In this document: piece after piece, positions 47,079 to 59,200 of the stretch
Position numbering within the stretch: position 1 is the first letter of the stretch
Layout: each line of letters begins with the position of its first letter
DNA from: Pezicula radicicola
Taxonomy: Eukaryota; Ascomycota; Leotiomycetes; Helotiales; Dermateaceae
Assembly (NCBI GenBank): GCA_003008705.1
Contig: PDUO01000097.1
Coordinates: 59,238-123,237 of the forward strand
Length of the DNA stretch: 64,000 nt
Direction: 5' to 3'
Program-made: the position numbers and the translations under genes
The notes under the pieces: generated by a model
What the model was told of the DNA's origin: nothing
Database searches by the model: none
What the model saw: the letters and a program-made list of their open reading frames with translations, nothing else

Positions 47079-47388
47079 CTAATCTTCTTGACTCTTGAGC
47101 TCACCAAACAGTCTAACGATAGTTGTCGGAAGTGTACGGATTACCCTAACAAACGCTAGTTGAATAATCCGCAGATATAAAAGGTTTCCAAACAACCCAG
47201 CAATCCCAAAGTTGAATGTCGTCTGAAGATTACGACGGGCCGATGCAGGCGGTTGCGGTTCCGGCAACTTCTGGGATGCCGGTTTAAGTAATCTTACGTC
47301 CGGTTCGGACACTAATGGATTACAGATTGGTCGAAGAAGTTCATGTATCTTGAAGGCGTGGTTCCCAACGATGTCACAGCTGTCGTGC
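47079..47388 (-). other. Possible small spliced gene or exon, unassigned
   Basis: After a good acceptor (TTCTAAC branch and ATACAG at 47389-47390) the minus strand is open for about 103 codons: HDSCDIVGNHAFKIHELLRP, a Pro-rich linker, and then FNFGIAGLFGNLLYLRIIQL. It stops 6 bp before the start of the TENA fusion gene. No upstream exon in phase was found: the candidate from ATG 47552 meets a stop. It may be a small separate gene, or an alternative 5' part. Family unknown. Confidence 0.25.
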
Positions 47389-47680
47389 CTGTATCATAGC
47401 ACCAAATGCAAAGTTAGAAAGAGGGGTTCAATTACCTAGAGTACCTAATCTAATGCAGCATCCCTGTCGGGGATACAAATCTTGGAGAGGCAGTTATCCC
47501 GGGAATAGGCGAGAACGAACGATATCGTGATACAGGGATGATTCTGCATCATTGTTTGTGGGGCTCGTTCGTGCTAATTAGTCGACGAGTATAAGGAAGA
47601 TGTAAAAGTTTATCAGGGTCGGAGCAATCGGACACGCCATTTCGAGGTCAAAAATTTCTTGTCGGTCGACAACAACAACA
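47389..47680. promoter_or_regulatory. Divergent upstream region of the TENA fusion and the permease
   Basis: The two gene starts are 607 bp apart and transcribed away from each other, so they may share control elements. I looked for the conserved parts of a fungal TPP riboswitch and did not see them. Confidence 0.35.
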
Positions 47681-49837
47681 ATGGCTAAGCCAGCTGTTGG
47701 TATTGAGGCACCAGAGCCAGTAACTCTGGTGCCAACTCGGGATGAGGAGAATAAGAAGGGCATGAGCAATCAAGAAGCGACAGATGAGGCACAATTGGTC
47801 AGTCATAATGCAAAGGAAATCTAGACAACCACAAAGTCAATTGCTGAGATGTAGAGAATTATAGGAAACGCTGGGATACAAGCCAGTAAGTGAAATCAAT
47901 GAAACCAAAGTAATACAAAAAATTAACACAGCCCAAGGTACTTCATCGAACCTACTCGCTCTTTGAGAATTTTTCTACCTCTTTTGCGGCACTTTATTTC
48001 GTTGGTGGAGTTCGAGTAACTTACACCACTGGAATTGCTGCTGGAGGGCCTCTTGCTTACTGGTCAGTTTTGTGATGCCCGGATGCTGAGTATCGGATAT
48101 AACTGACTTGACCAGGACGAGCTACCTAATTACTATGGTCTTCAGCTTTATCACAGCGGCTGTTATTGCAGAAGTCTGTTCAGCTTCTCCTTCTGCTGGT
48201 TCAATTTATCTTTGGGCAGCTGAAGCCGGAGGCGCTAAATATGGGCGATTACTTGGATTCATTGTCGCATGGTGGAGCACTACTGCTTGGATGACTTTCT
48301 GCGCTAGTAAGCAGTTTAGTTAGCCTATTAGAGACCGAGCTGACTTCTATAGGTAATACACAGGGTGCTGTGAACTATATGCTTTCAGTGAGCGATAATG
48401 TGTTCATGTTTGTTAGGTATTGGCTAATTTCAACAGGAACTTGTGGTCTTCAACTCCAACTTCCCAACCGATACCTCGGACGTTAAATTCCGGGCTGTGC
48501 AGTGGATATGTACCGAAATCCTCCTTGCACTTGCGGCGCTCTTGAACTTTCTTCCACGTATGTCTCCCACCCCAGCTGTCCAGAATCATCTTTAGTAATC
48601 GGTAGTCTTTAGCACGTGCTTTCAAATGGATCTTCAAGTTCTCAACTTCTCTAGTTCTATTAGATTTCCTTCTTAATCTAATCTGGCTCCCAATCGGGGC
48701 TCACAACACTTATGGTCTTCGAACAGCACATGAAGCTTTTATGACGACCTACAATGGAACCGGCGCTCCGGCAGGCTGGAACTGGTGTCTGTCATACCTT
48801 GCCACTGCTGGTATTTTAATCGGCTTCGACGCTTCTGGTCACGTTGCCGAGGAGACTAAGAATGCTGCCGTCGCTGCTGCGAGAGGAATCTTCTGGAGTA
48901 CCATAGTTAGTGGTGTACTCGGATTCTCATGCATCATTCTGTTCCTATTTACTACGGTATTTAATGTCTTTGAGATCGATGAGGTATTTTCAACTAACGT
49001 GCTATTTCAGCCAACTCCAGATGTCTTATTCGGCTTCTCTGCACCGCAACCCTTTGTTCCACTTTATGCGGTCGTCTTCGGGAGAGGAGGTCACATAGTC
49101 ATGAACGTCATAGCTGTTGTGGCTCTATGGTTTAACACAGCAATAGCAATCGTAGCCGCCTCCCGGCTGGTCTTCGCCGTAGCCCGCGACGGAGTCCTCC
49201 CCTTCTCCGGCTGGGTCTCCAAAGTCTCCTCCTCAGGCCAACCCCGCAACGCAGTGATCGTGATCTGGGTCTTCGCATCCATCGTAACCTGCACAATCCT
49301 TCCTTCTTCTGTAGCCTTTACCTCTTTAATATCTGCTGCAGGAGTTCCCTCAGCTGCCGCATACGGACTCATCTCTTTCGGAAGGTTCTTTTTAACAGCA
49401 CATAAATTTCCAAAGCCGAAATGGAGTTTGGGACGTTTGAGTCGACCGTTTCAATTTATTAGTATCTTTTGGAATGGTTGGGTTGTTGCGGTTCTTTTTA
49501 GTCCTTATATTTGGCCTGTTACAGGAGAGACTTTAAATTGTAAGTTCTATTTTCTGACAATGTTTCTACGAGGAATAGAAGAAGTGATAGCTAATCGAAA
49601 ATATTAGATGCACCAATTATCATGGCTATCGTCACAATATTTGCACTTATATCTTGGTGGGTAATTCCTGAGAGTGCCTGGTTACCGAGAGGTAGAATCG
49701 CGAATTTTGTAGAGAGTCAGGGGATTGCTGAGGTTGGAGTTGAAGGTGATGGCTTTCCTCCGAATGAGGAGGCTAGTCGGGACTCTGAGGGGCAACAAGA
49801 GGCTGGAGTTGACCGTGTTGTTGTGTCTGAGAAATAA
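47681..49837 (+). CDS. APC-family permease (choline/GABA/Thi9-like)
   Basis: Nine exons: 47681-47797, 47865-47885, 47932-48062, 48116-48306, 48353-48387, 48437-48557, 48613-48956, 49011-49539 and 49608-49837. They give 572 aa in continuous phase. The second exon is 21 bp (ETLGYKP). The intron 48957-49010 is in frame and stop-free, but its TAAC branch and TTCAG end and the family alignment support removal. The protein shows the amino-acid/choline transporter core: [63 protein letters not shown] and a final loop [12 protein letters not shown]. About 12 membrane spans are expected. The fission yeast thiamine carrier Thi9 belongs to this group, as do GABA and choline carriers. The substrate cannot be read from sequence. 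The divergent TENA gene makes a thiamine-related substrate an attractive hypothesis. Confidence 0.9.
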
Positions 49838-50182
49838 TATTTTCAAGTTGAAGAGGTGGAACTATGAATTGCTCTAGAATGGGAGATTTGAAGATATTAC
49901 ATACAACGCGTTAGATAGATATTCGGAATATGATAGAGAAGTATAGTGTAGCTTTGTAATGAGATACCTCACTTAATATAACACTTCAAGACTTGCTTAT
50001 GAACTGAAGCGTAATGCATGTAAATTCGGTGAAGGTCACCAAAAATGGTATCGATATAAGTCTATTAAAAATCAGGTGCGAAACTCCGTTTTACGAGTAA
50101 ATATTTCCATCTTTGAAGACCCAATATCTTTTCCAAACCCCGTCAGACATAGAGACAATATCCATGCAAAATTGAGAATAGT
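49838..50182. other. Convergent intergenic region
   Basis: Holds the 3' flanks of the permease and the MFS transporter; AT-rich, nothing else recognised. Confidence 0.5.
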
Positions 50183-52363
50183 CTATTTTCCCTCATGTCC
50201 GACATCAAAATTAGTCTCTTCTTTTTCTTGGGTTACTCCATTAGATCTCAAATTATTTACTTCGCGAATGACAACAAGCTCCTCCGTCTTCTCTCCTGGT
50301 CCCTCGTTGGCAACGGTAAGGTTATGGCCGTCGCTTAATAATGTTTAGTGAAGTTTTCCTGCAGGAGAGAGATTTTAACGTACCCAAGATATTTATCTGG
50401 CGTAAACCATGCAAATATTATCATGGGACCCGCTAATATTGCAGCTGCGATTGAGATGTATCTCATAACATCCGAATACTAAAGTCCTCGGGTCAACAAC
50501 GTTAATGCGTGGAGCGGAAAATCAGATACTTACTGCGGCACTTACAGCTATTCTTTCAGGAGTTCCCCATTCTGGCAATACGCCAGTGATCGAGCTGTAT
50601 AAAGTATCAATCTCCATCTGAGTGACTCCCGGCCCCAAGTGATGTTGTAAACGGCCTTTCATACTATCGCTGTAAATACCACCAGCGATCGCAGACCCAA
50701 TACTAGCGCCAAGAAAGATGCTCAGGAGTACAAGAGCAGTAACTTGAGCGAGTTCGGTATGGGCAACTACGACTTGTGCAGCAACGACTATCGTAGTTTC
50801 TATAATCCCACTGCCCATCCCTTGAATCAATTGCACAGCGAATAACTCTCCAGGAGTGTTATTTGCTCCACGCAAACGAATCATAATCCCGTAGCCAACG
50901 AGGCGGATGATGGTTCCCCCAAATGCAATCCATCGATATGATCTCGTCTTATACATAACGACACCTGTGATTATACCGAACACACATTGCGTAACCCCGT
51001 TCGTCACGTTCAGAAATGTGGCAACGCGTGGTGAGTAATTGTGCGCCACTACAGCCCATGCGTAGAGATAAGTGTGTGTTCCGTAAAATCCCATGTTGTC
51101 GAAGATTCCTAATAGGACGGAGAAAACGATTGACCAGTCTCGGAAGTAGCGAGGAGGTATGATGGGATGTTTCGCAATGTATCTTTCGTATGGATAGAAA
51201 CATATGATAAATACTCCACCCAGAGGAATCAGGACATCAACCCAAGGAGCCCTCCAACTGCCTCTAGACGTAGTCGCCAAAGTGACAGGTAGAAGCACCA
51301 GAGTAAATCCAGCACACAGTATCCCAACGCCACCCAAATCAATCTGCGAGCAAAATTCATAGAAACTCGGCGTTTTCGTAATAATCAATTTCTCTTTCTT
51401 GGCTTTCCTTTGATAAAAGAGCAAAGTGATGATAATAAAACAGGCACAGAATGGCATAATAATAGCAAACATGCCAATTCCCCAACGCCAACCGATACCG
51501 TCCTGGACACTTCCTACGATGAAAGCTGAGAGCCAGGGTGTGATGATATATGGTACGTAGATGGCATTGTAAGCTACACCTCGCCATTTCATGCTCGAGA
51601 TATCGGAGACCATGATTGATATGAGTACTTGGAGTCCCGTTTGACCGAGGTAATAGAAGACGTAGCCGCCGGCGAAGACGTTGAAGTTTGGTGCGGCGGC
51701 ACACATGATGTAGGAGAGGACGTAGAATGAGGTTGTTATGAGGAAGGCTTCTCCACGACCTATTACGTCGGATATTTTTGCAAGTGGTGGTTTGAATGAG
51801 GCACTTATTAAGGATCCGGCTGTTTGTAGAGTCGCGATGAGTGGTAACTGGTTGAAATATGATGCTGCAATTGTCTGGGGAGTGGTAAGCAGGTCAGAAA
51901 TATTCTTAGATACTAATCTTCACTAAATAACGAACCTGGTAGACCATGAAGGTAGCGAGATCCAGTGAACTATATCGTGTTAGAAAGCACTGAAGTACAT
52001 GAAAGTCGAAAGGAAAAACTTACAAAATGATGGTGATCATGGCCAAACTAGACATTTGTCAGTGTAAAGTTTACTGGCGGGATTTTTGGAGACTTGCCCT
52101 AGCCAGAGGAAGTATCTTCCCTTCTTACCCCAGACAGCTTGGACAGCTTCAATTTTTGCAACACCACCAGTTTCCTGGATCCCTTCTTCAGCTTCAGGGC
52201 TTGTTTTATTTGGTACTGGTCTTTCGTCAGGTGGATCTCCCTTTTCTTCATCATGAGAGCCATTGGTAGCAGAATCAGGCGTAGTTGTTCTTCCATCCTT
52301 CTCTCCTTGTGCAGATTCTTGAGAAGACCCAAATCGTGCCTTAATTGAAGACTTAAAACCCAT
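50183..52363 (-). CDS. MFS transporter of the siderophore-iron (SIT/ARN) type
   Basis: Six exons on the minus strand: 52363-52098, 52047-52024, 51969-51936, 51874-50534, 50478-50384 and 50333-50183, giving 636 aa. The first intron has a GC donor (GCAAGT) and the next exon is only 24 bp. The N-terminal 90 residues are polar and acidic. Then come SLDLATFMVYQ, QTAGSLISASFKPPLAKISD, GRGEAFLI, YYLGQTGLQVLISIMVSDIS and GPGVTQMEIDTLYSSITG, all typical of 14-span siderophore transporters. The C-terminal tail is charged and cytosolic. These proteins import ferric siderophores by proton symport, but the family also contains members with other substrates. No iron-reductive or siderophore-synthesis gene is in the window, so the substrate is open. 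Confidence 0.9.
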
Positions 52364-53054
52364 TTTGGGGATTGTCAAAGTATCAAGTAATATAAATCAA
52401 TGTAATTCGACTATTTTCAGGAAGACTGGGGATACCTTCATATAGTTTTTGCAGTTCCTCAGCGTTAGATGTTATATAAAGACGAAAAGTGATATGCACT
52501 GCATGGATAATGGTTTTGTGGAGAATTATTCCTCGGTCTTTTCTCCAGCGATCCTTCGCATACTTGCATTTTCCTTCTCGAGATTCCACGTGTCCATGGC
52601 TCACACGAGCATGAAGAATTAGAAAAAGGAATCTAGCGGCGCACTGCTGTTCCGCTTCACTGATGATACTCCAAGCACGGTAGGCGACCATCCGAGCACC
52701 ACAAACTCACTATTGATAGCTGAGAGATTATTAACCTATAGTATGGCGTATTTGTAACAGTAGCGACTGCCACAAGATCACTAGTATTATAAATTTGTAG
52801 GACCGAAAACACACAAATTCCAATTCATAGAAGGAGACTTGAAGTTTGCGACGACAAATCGGTAGCTTGAAGGCAATTATTTTAAGACAATGTCTTCTAA
52901 ATGACGGCCTTTAAGACAGTGGCTTCCAGACAATGGCTTTTAAGACAATGGCCCGTAGCACACTTTGCAACAACTTAAGCGAGCAGTACAACAGATGGTC
53001 CTACCAAAACCGTCATACTTACACAGTCCGACATACATTGTCCCACATATAGTC
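52364..53054. other. Intergenic region with degenerate 18-bp repeats
   Basis: Upstream region of the MFS gene and 3' flank of the next gene. At about 52881-52950 a TTTAAGACAATGGC-like unit is repeated four times imperfectly. No gene recognised. Confidence 0.5.
52881..52950. repeat. Imperfect tandem repeat, TTTAAGACAATGGC-like unit
   Basis: Four degenerate units of about 16-20 bp, each with GACA(A/G)TG(G/T)C. Located 520 bp upstream of the MFS transporter start. Confidence 0.6.
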
Positions 53055-54680
53055 CTACGTATACCAACTTGGCTCTGGAACTTCTTTCAGCAGGCTCCAT
53101 ACGCCAACTTCTCGCAATTTATACGAGTACGGATCATGAAGACTGTGGACTACGAGATTGTGTTAGCTCTTGATAAGAATAATGGGTTACACAGGATAAG
53201 AAACCTCTTGTGTTCCGCCAGAATCGGTCAAAGCCGTATTTGCTTAGGCTTCCTCTTGCTCCAATAAGCTCAAATATTTTGGTTCCGACTTCCAAGGATA
53301 CTTCAATTGCATTTGCTTTTGTTGCCGCGACCTCTTCAATATTTGTCAGAAAGTTTGCAGGAGTGGTGAACATGCTTTTGGACGAGGTAACTTACGAACG
53401 GCTACTTCGCCACGTGCCTGTTGAGTAAGTTGTTCCCGTGGCGCATGAATAAGTTTAGAGATTCGCTCTGCAGTTCGATCAAGTAAAGCTTCTGCAGCCC
53501 AGAGTTTTGTCTGGAGTCTGCCATATCCTTCTAAAATGTACTGCAGATCCGTTAACTCCGCTTTTCACTTCATTAGAGTTTTAAATTTCAACAAACCCAT
53601 TCTTCAGTTGCTTTTGACTTATTGTCTCCACCATAAGGCCACGGCCGTGTAACAGTCCTGGTATACTCTGCTGCCGTCTCAAGTGCACCAATTCCGACAC
53701 CGACATGGACAGCAGCAAATTGCAATTGCACAGGCGGTAGAATGAAATCATGATAGGCATCTCGTGGAGTCAGTTTCTTTCCCACAAACCCAGCTATTTG
53801 ATCCCATGGTACTCTGACGTCTGTAATTACACAACCACCTGACTCCTGTAATTGTGTAAGTATGACAGACAGTATTGAGATTTGTCAAAGGTTACAGACT
53901 GTCAACCTTTGCCCAATGACTTTCCAATCTCCTTTGAATCGTATGCCAGGTTGGTTTGTAGGTACGAAGGCAAATGCATGGAGATTGTCAGAGTCTTGAA
54001 TCACGCCTTCAAGAACTGTTATGTCGCTTATGACACCACCTGTTGATTGTGTCGTGAGTCGGAAATTTGAGAAATACGAACTGAGAGCATACCTGTAGAG
54101 AAGAACTTGTCGCCATTGAAAACTAAGTCATCTCCATCTTCAACAGCTGTCATGTCTGCGTTCCGAGGATTAACAGCACCACCTAGGTAAAAATTCCCCT
54201 CTGTAAATTCTCTCAACCATCGCTTCGCCTGTTCCGGAGTCCCCAAAATCTGACTACTCCAAAACCTATGTTCATGCACTTAGCTACCTTCCTAGGCCTG
54301 CTGCACAACAATAAACCTAACGTTAAGAAGCGTTAAGAAGCTTAAAGTACATACCAAGAATAATGGTTTCCCAAAAGATGTCCAATACTTCCATCAGCCT
54401 TAGCAATCTCAGTCGTAACCTTATAGCTTGTTTGCCACGTCTCACCTCCGCCACCAAATTCCCGTGGACCAAGAAGATTTACCAATCCAGCGTCTTTTAG
54501 CAATTTTACTTCAGCCCAAGGTGTTTCATTTGCGAGATCGCGCTCGGCGGCATCAATTTTGAGAATTGCTGATGCTTCTGCTGCTCGCGCTATCCATGCT
54601 GAGGGGTTATCGGGTTTGGGTGATGATAGCCAGCGTTGACTCGCTGCTTCATGGGCTTGTTCAGCTTGTGGGTTTGCCAT
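53055..54680 (-). CDS. DszC-like flavin monooxygenase, acyl-CoA dehydrogenase fold
   Basis: Seven exons: 54680-54355, 54265-54093, 54039-53900, 53845-53597, 53540-53396, 53333-53205 and 53149-53055. They give 418 aa, the usual length. The order of motifs is that of the thermophilic desulfurisation enzyme/DszC group. An N-terminal helical part (DAGLVNLLGPREFGGGGETW) is followed by the beta-domain (GDKFFSTGGVISDITVLEG; RFKGDWKVIGQRLTESGG). HVGVGIGALETAAEYT, ILEGYGRLQTKLWAAEALLD, FELIGARGSLSKYGFDRFWR and HSLHDPYSYKLREVG follow. The last two blocks depend on the chosen splice sites, which preserve phase. Such enzymes use reduced flavin and oxygen to attack sulfur- or nitrogen-containing compounds. 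No peroxisomal targeting tripeptide is at the end. It is co-oriented with the siderophore-type transporter, 0.7 kb apart. Substrate unknown. Confidence 0.9.
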
Positions 54681-55617
54681 GTTGATCTTGAGGCTGCTGA
54701 TTTTGGGAACAGTAGAGAATCCGCGACTAGAAATATATCGTGAAAGACTGACTGATTATTGGAACTCGAATTGAAGAGGGCGATAAGGCGGCTAAAGAGA
54801 GTGATATGTCGGCACATGGTGCCAGAATAATGGTCGTCGGAATCTGCTCACTATGGAGATCCGGTTGTATTGTCTTATCGGAGCTTGTTATGAGGTGATC
54901 GATAACCCTTGTCTGCTCGTTAACCCTTTTTCCTGCCTGCCTGCCGGCATTGAAAACAATTGCCGGGTGGAACAGAAGCGTATTAGGTATACATTTAATT
55001 TATTCTAATATCTACTATAGAATGAAAATTGGAAGATACTTCTATCATTCTAGAAACGAATGGTCAAAATAAGATCTAACGAGGCCTTTTTCCCTTTCCC
55101 GCACGTTTTATTCACTGTATTAGGTCAATGTAGCATTGTCCACCGAGCAGCGAAGGCCACTTCTAATATTAAAACGTATTAGTAAAATTTCTTCGTTCAG
55201 TATACACTAGATAGAATTGTACAGAATTAACAGATGAAAACTCAAGAAAGAAACTACAGATCTGGAAAACTACGTTCACTCATATTTCCGCAAGGTTCTA
55301 TAAACAGGCTCGACTAAAAATAGGGGGTTTCGCTACACAACCTCGCATACACCCCCTATATTCTCGCTAAAACCAAACCACTCCAAAAATTCCTCCAGTT
55401 GCTGAATTTTTCACGCCCTACTTACCATACCACACTAAATCAAAAGTTAACAAACAATTTGCTGTATTACACACATCCGAAATATATCCCTCTTAGTATC
55501 TTTTCTTCTCGCAACACTACAGAAGGATGCCTGGATATGACTCATTGAGGAGATAAGGCCACCAGGGCCGTGAAAATACAAAATACCCAAAAAGAAAAAA
55601 AGCAAAGAAATAATTCC
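54681..55617. other. Intergenic region, no gene recognised
   Basis: Upstream region of the DszC-like gene, then AT-rich DNA to the tRNA terminator. Open frames overlapping the tRNA are not real. Confidence 0.5.
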
Positions 55618-55622
55618 AAAAA
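55618..55622 (-). terminator. RNA polymerase III terminator of the tRNA gene
   Basis: A run of five T in the transcribed strand begins four bases after the tRNA 3' end. Confidence 0.75.
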
Positions 55623-55625
55623 TGT

Positions 55626-55697
55626 TAGCAACACCCCGTTTCGATCGGGGGACCTCCGGGTTATGAGCCCGGCGCGCTTCCGCTGCGCCATGTTGCT
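55626..55697 (-). tRNA. Initiator tRNA-Met (CAT)
   Basis: The 72-nt minus-strand sequence folds as a cloverleaf without an intron. It starts AGCAACATGGCGCAGCGG and has an anticodon stem CCGGG/CCCGG with loop CTCATAA. The anticodon CAT lies at 55665-55663. It has an AUCGAAAC-type T loop (GATCGAAAC) and acceptor stem AGCAAC/GTTGCT. A at the first base pair end and A in place of T at position 54 of the T loop are marks of eukaryotic initiator tRNA. No CCA is encoded, as expected. Confidence 0.95.
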
Positions 55698-56007
55698 TTT
55701 CAAGCTGGGACATGTTTGAGCTGTTTGTGGGAGAAGAAATGACTATTTGATATTTTGTAGGGGGGAGGGGGTCAGTGAATTAGATAATTTTTTTTCTTGG
55801 AGCTAGTGAAGATTAGGTAATAACGCTAAGAATTTTAGATTCGTTATGTCATTCATTTCACAGGAGAAGTTTTTTCTCTTTTCGGAAGATGATAGGCAGC
55901 AAAGCATCCTCTTCTTACTAGGTAGACTCAGGTACCTTGGGTGCCTGACTCTGTTAATGGCAACACTCCCTACGGCAACAAATTTGCAAGTAAAATGTTG
56001 GACTGTC

Positions 56008-56125
56008 ACATACGACCATAGACTGAAGAAAACGGGGCATACCATCCACTCTGCCGTACTTAACCTTTAGATCGATATATTAGTAGTTGAGTGGGTGCCC
56101 ATCAGCGAATTCCTGCTGTTGTATG
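56008..56125 (+). pseudogene. Degenerate 5S rRNA copy
   Basis: This 118-nt stretch begins ACATACGACCATAG and ends GCTGTTGTATG, exactly the ends of ascomycete 5S rRNA, and has the right length. In between it keeps GCCGTACTTAA, TTAGTAGTTGAGTGGGTG and CATCAGCGAA, which include most of the internal box C. About a quarter of the positions differ from the usual fungal sequence, mostly in the first half, so helices there will not form properly. Four T follow at 56127-56130. It is most likely a dispersed 5S pseudogene. The comparison is from memory of the consensus. Confidence 0.8.
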
Positions 56126-56283
56126 ATTTTCTTTTTCTTTTTTTGGGAATGCTCGAGCTAAGTGACTGGTCTCAAGTGTATCTCGAAACATCTATTCCAA
56201 TTCTCAAATAGTGCTTCCATCCTCATTCAAATGGCGACTTTCTTAAATTTAATTTTATCGATAGTAATAGCCTCCGCATCTAT

Positions 56284-59200
56284 TCAATCAATCTTATCGT
56301 TGTCTCCCTGGCTATGAGGATCAGCTCCGCTCGCACCAGCAACAGGTATCCTCAGTTTTCGATTTACATATCCCTCAAACGTAACCTCTCCAACCAACAA
56401 CTTCACATTCCTAGGTAAACAGACTTAGTAATGTGCTCTATAGAAACAGAAACTTATATCTACTGCATTAAAAGAAATAACTTACTCAATAAGTCTCTCT
56501 AGATTAAGACTGATCATTGAACTCAAAACCTCTAGTGCCGCAAAAGCTGAATAGCCCGGATCCATTGCATTTTCCAAGTCTAATAAGACGCTAGAATCGT
56601 TGAGTTTACTCAGTTTACGGACGAGAGGAAATGGTTCTGGAGCTGAGAGGTAAGGAGGTAGTGCAGAACCATTGCATACGGCAGCAGAGAGGTGGCATAG
56701 AAGAGATGTGACGATATGTGCGTTGAAATCCGTTGAATCGATTACACCAGCGAGCCCAGTCAGCCATTTAGCTTCTTTTTTCCGTCCAATAGCAGAAGAT
56801 GTAGAGTTAGAAAACGTGTCGACTCCTTTGGTAGTTTGTACCATCAAGGCCATACTGATTACTATACTCTGAACCTGGGAAATGATCTCGTCATAAGTGT
56901 GTTTTGGGAATTTGCCACCAATCGAAGGCTCATAGATTGTGAAGTGGTTAAAATTACGTAAAGCTGTGAGGAGCGACATTTCTTCGGAGAAGAGCTTAGT
57001 TCTAGCTTTGTCAAGAAGTTGTAGAGATCGGCATTCGGACTCTGAAGATTGATCTGGTGAAGTGATCCAGGCTCCGATGGTAGTGTGCATGCAGCTATAA
57101 AAGTTTGCAAGGACAAACAAACTTCGACCGAGGACCTTGCGTACTTGGGAGCGGGCAGAGACAGGGTAAGGGAAGATGGTCCAGATAAAAGCGATCAAGC
57201 AGCCAGCAGTCACACAGAGGAGTTTGTAGGGGCCGAAGAGGTAGATTGGATAGTATGGCTGTCCGCTGGACTCGGCCTCCACAATGCCGAGTTGTTTAAC
57301 CTAACAAGAAAATGAGATAAGTTCAGAACTACTGGAATATACATACCTGGCACTCATAGGCGACAATGATGTTCATAGTTACTATGGAAATGACGGAAGG
57401 ACCAAAGAATCGTGGGTATTTCACATAGAAATAGTACTGAAAATTGTAAGCGCATGGTTGGATAAGAAGTGCTATACTAACTTACCTCAAAGACATTGGC
57501 AACATATAAGAAAACAATGACACCCGGGACATGTCCGTTCACAATATACCAGACAGCGAAGCTAAGCACGACAGAAACAACAGTTCCTAGAATGCGACCA
57601 ATGAAACTGAAAATACTAGCTCCTGCATTAGGACTCATTCCGATTACAACAATGATCAATGCCCATATCAAACGTTGCTCCTCAAAAAATTCTTGTGTCT
57701 GATGGATATAAGCTAATATTGCTACAGTCATTGATGCCGCGGCCGCACGAAAGCCAAAGACACTCTGATCTGAAGCAAGTATACGGGATATGAGGCGCAA
57801 CGCATTACCGACTCGCTCCCATGGATTTGCGGCTGATAGGTGTTCTGGATCATTAAATTGGCTTTCCTGGGGATCGGCATTAACTTCGTCAAGTGTGTCC
57901 AAATCCGGGTCGACCTCGTCTCCTTTGATATCTATGGCTAAACAGAGCCATCGGGCCAGGGTATGCCCTCGTGGAAATATCACTCGGTTACGCTTCATAG
58001 TACCATCGGCGACTTTACAATCGGTGAACTTAACAAGCTCCAAAGTGGCCTGGAGAATTGTAAAAAACATGTGCTCCATAAATATTAGAACAAAGAGACT
58101 TTCATCATGTCCATAGACTCTATCGCCAAGATATTCGGGCCTTGAATCAGCACGACTAGACGGCGCAGGTATGAGTTCCGTCTTTTGCGTGCGACTATAA
58201 AAGTTCCATACCTGTTTTTCGAAGCGTGGACAAAAGCCAATCTCGCCATGAACTGGGGTAGCACCACCTGCCTCGAGATCTCTTTTATAATTCGAATGAT
58301 ATTGTGATAATAACTGACTGTGCGTTCTTTGAGGAGCAATTTCTAAAGCGATTAGCGCATGATGCACACCCATCATAACCAGTTCTGAAGTTTCCGCAAG
58401 CCGCGTTTGTAAGGGTTGCAGCAATCTCTCGAAGCCCGCCATATCAGTGGCGGAAACCTGGGTCGATTCCTTGCTTGGCTGTCTCCAACCTTGACGAAGG
58501 GCTTGAATTATATCTGGAAGCATACTCATGCCCGCTAGCGGCAAAAGTATGGACCGGAGAAGTTCAAATATTGACTGGAAGTCTGCGGGATCGAGCTTTC
58601 CCCAGGCTATTTCGCTCTTTACATAAATGAGGTCAGAGTGTAGCTTATCGTGTGTGCCGATCAAAACGGCCATAGATGCCTTCAGCGTGTCTACTCGAGA
58701 GGCATCATGCTCTGTATTCACATTCTGCGAAGGTCCACCTTGTTCCCCGCTAGTTTGAGGCTCTAGGTTCGCCAGACCATATTCTAGGTACGCCGTCTCA
58801 GCTTCCAGTACATCTTGTATCTTTCTCGAATACGCCAAGATGCCCGCAGAAGCATTCCGTCTACTTGTTATCGGCAGAATGAGGAGGGACGCTCCTGTTG
58901 CTATCGCAAATCCAAGGAGAAATGCCACCAAGAGTTGCCTCGTGAAATCCAGCCCCTCTGATAGTGACAAAAATCGACCTGATCGTGTCAAAATAATGCC
59001 AGAAAAGATAGAAAATGCAACCATCGGGTCTTGGAGTTCAGCCTGGCGGTAAGCGCGAAGAGTGTTCGAGATCCTAAACTACAATAAGATTGATAAACCT
59101 TATCCTAAGGGTAGAACAAACCATATAGCAAACAACAACCATACAGCAGAAACCACACAGGCATTGCTATCGTAGCTGTCATCATTTCCTCCCCGCGCCT

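Noticed and set aside
47389..47680. Fungal TPP riboswitch before the thiamine-type genes
   Set aside because: I searched by eye for the conserved CTGAGA and paired pyrophosphate-sensor segments and saw neither.
55447..55713. 88-codon minus-strand frame over the tRNA
   Set aside because: It runs through the initiator tRNA-Met gene and is an accident of its sequence.
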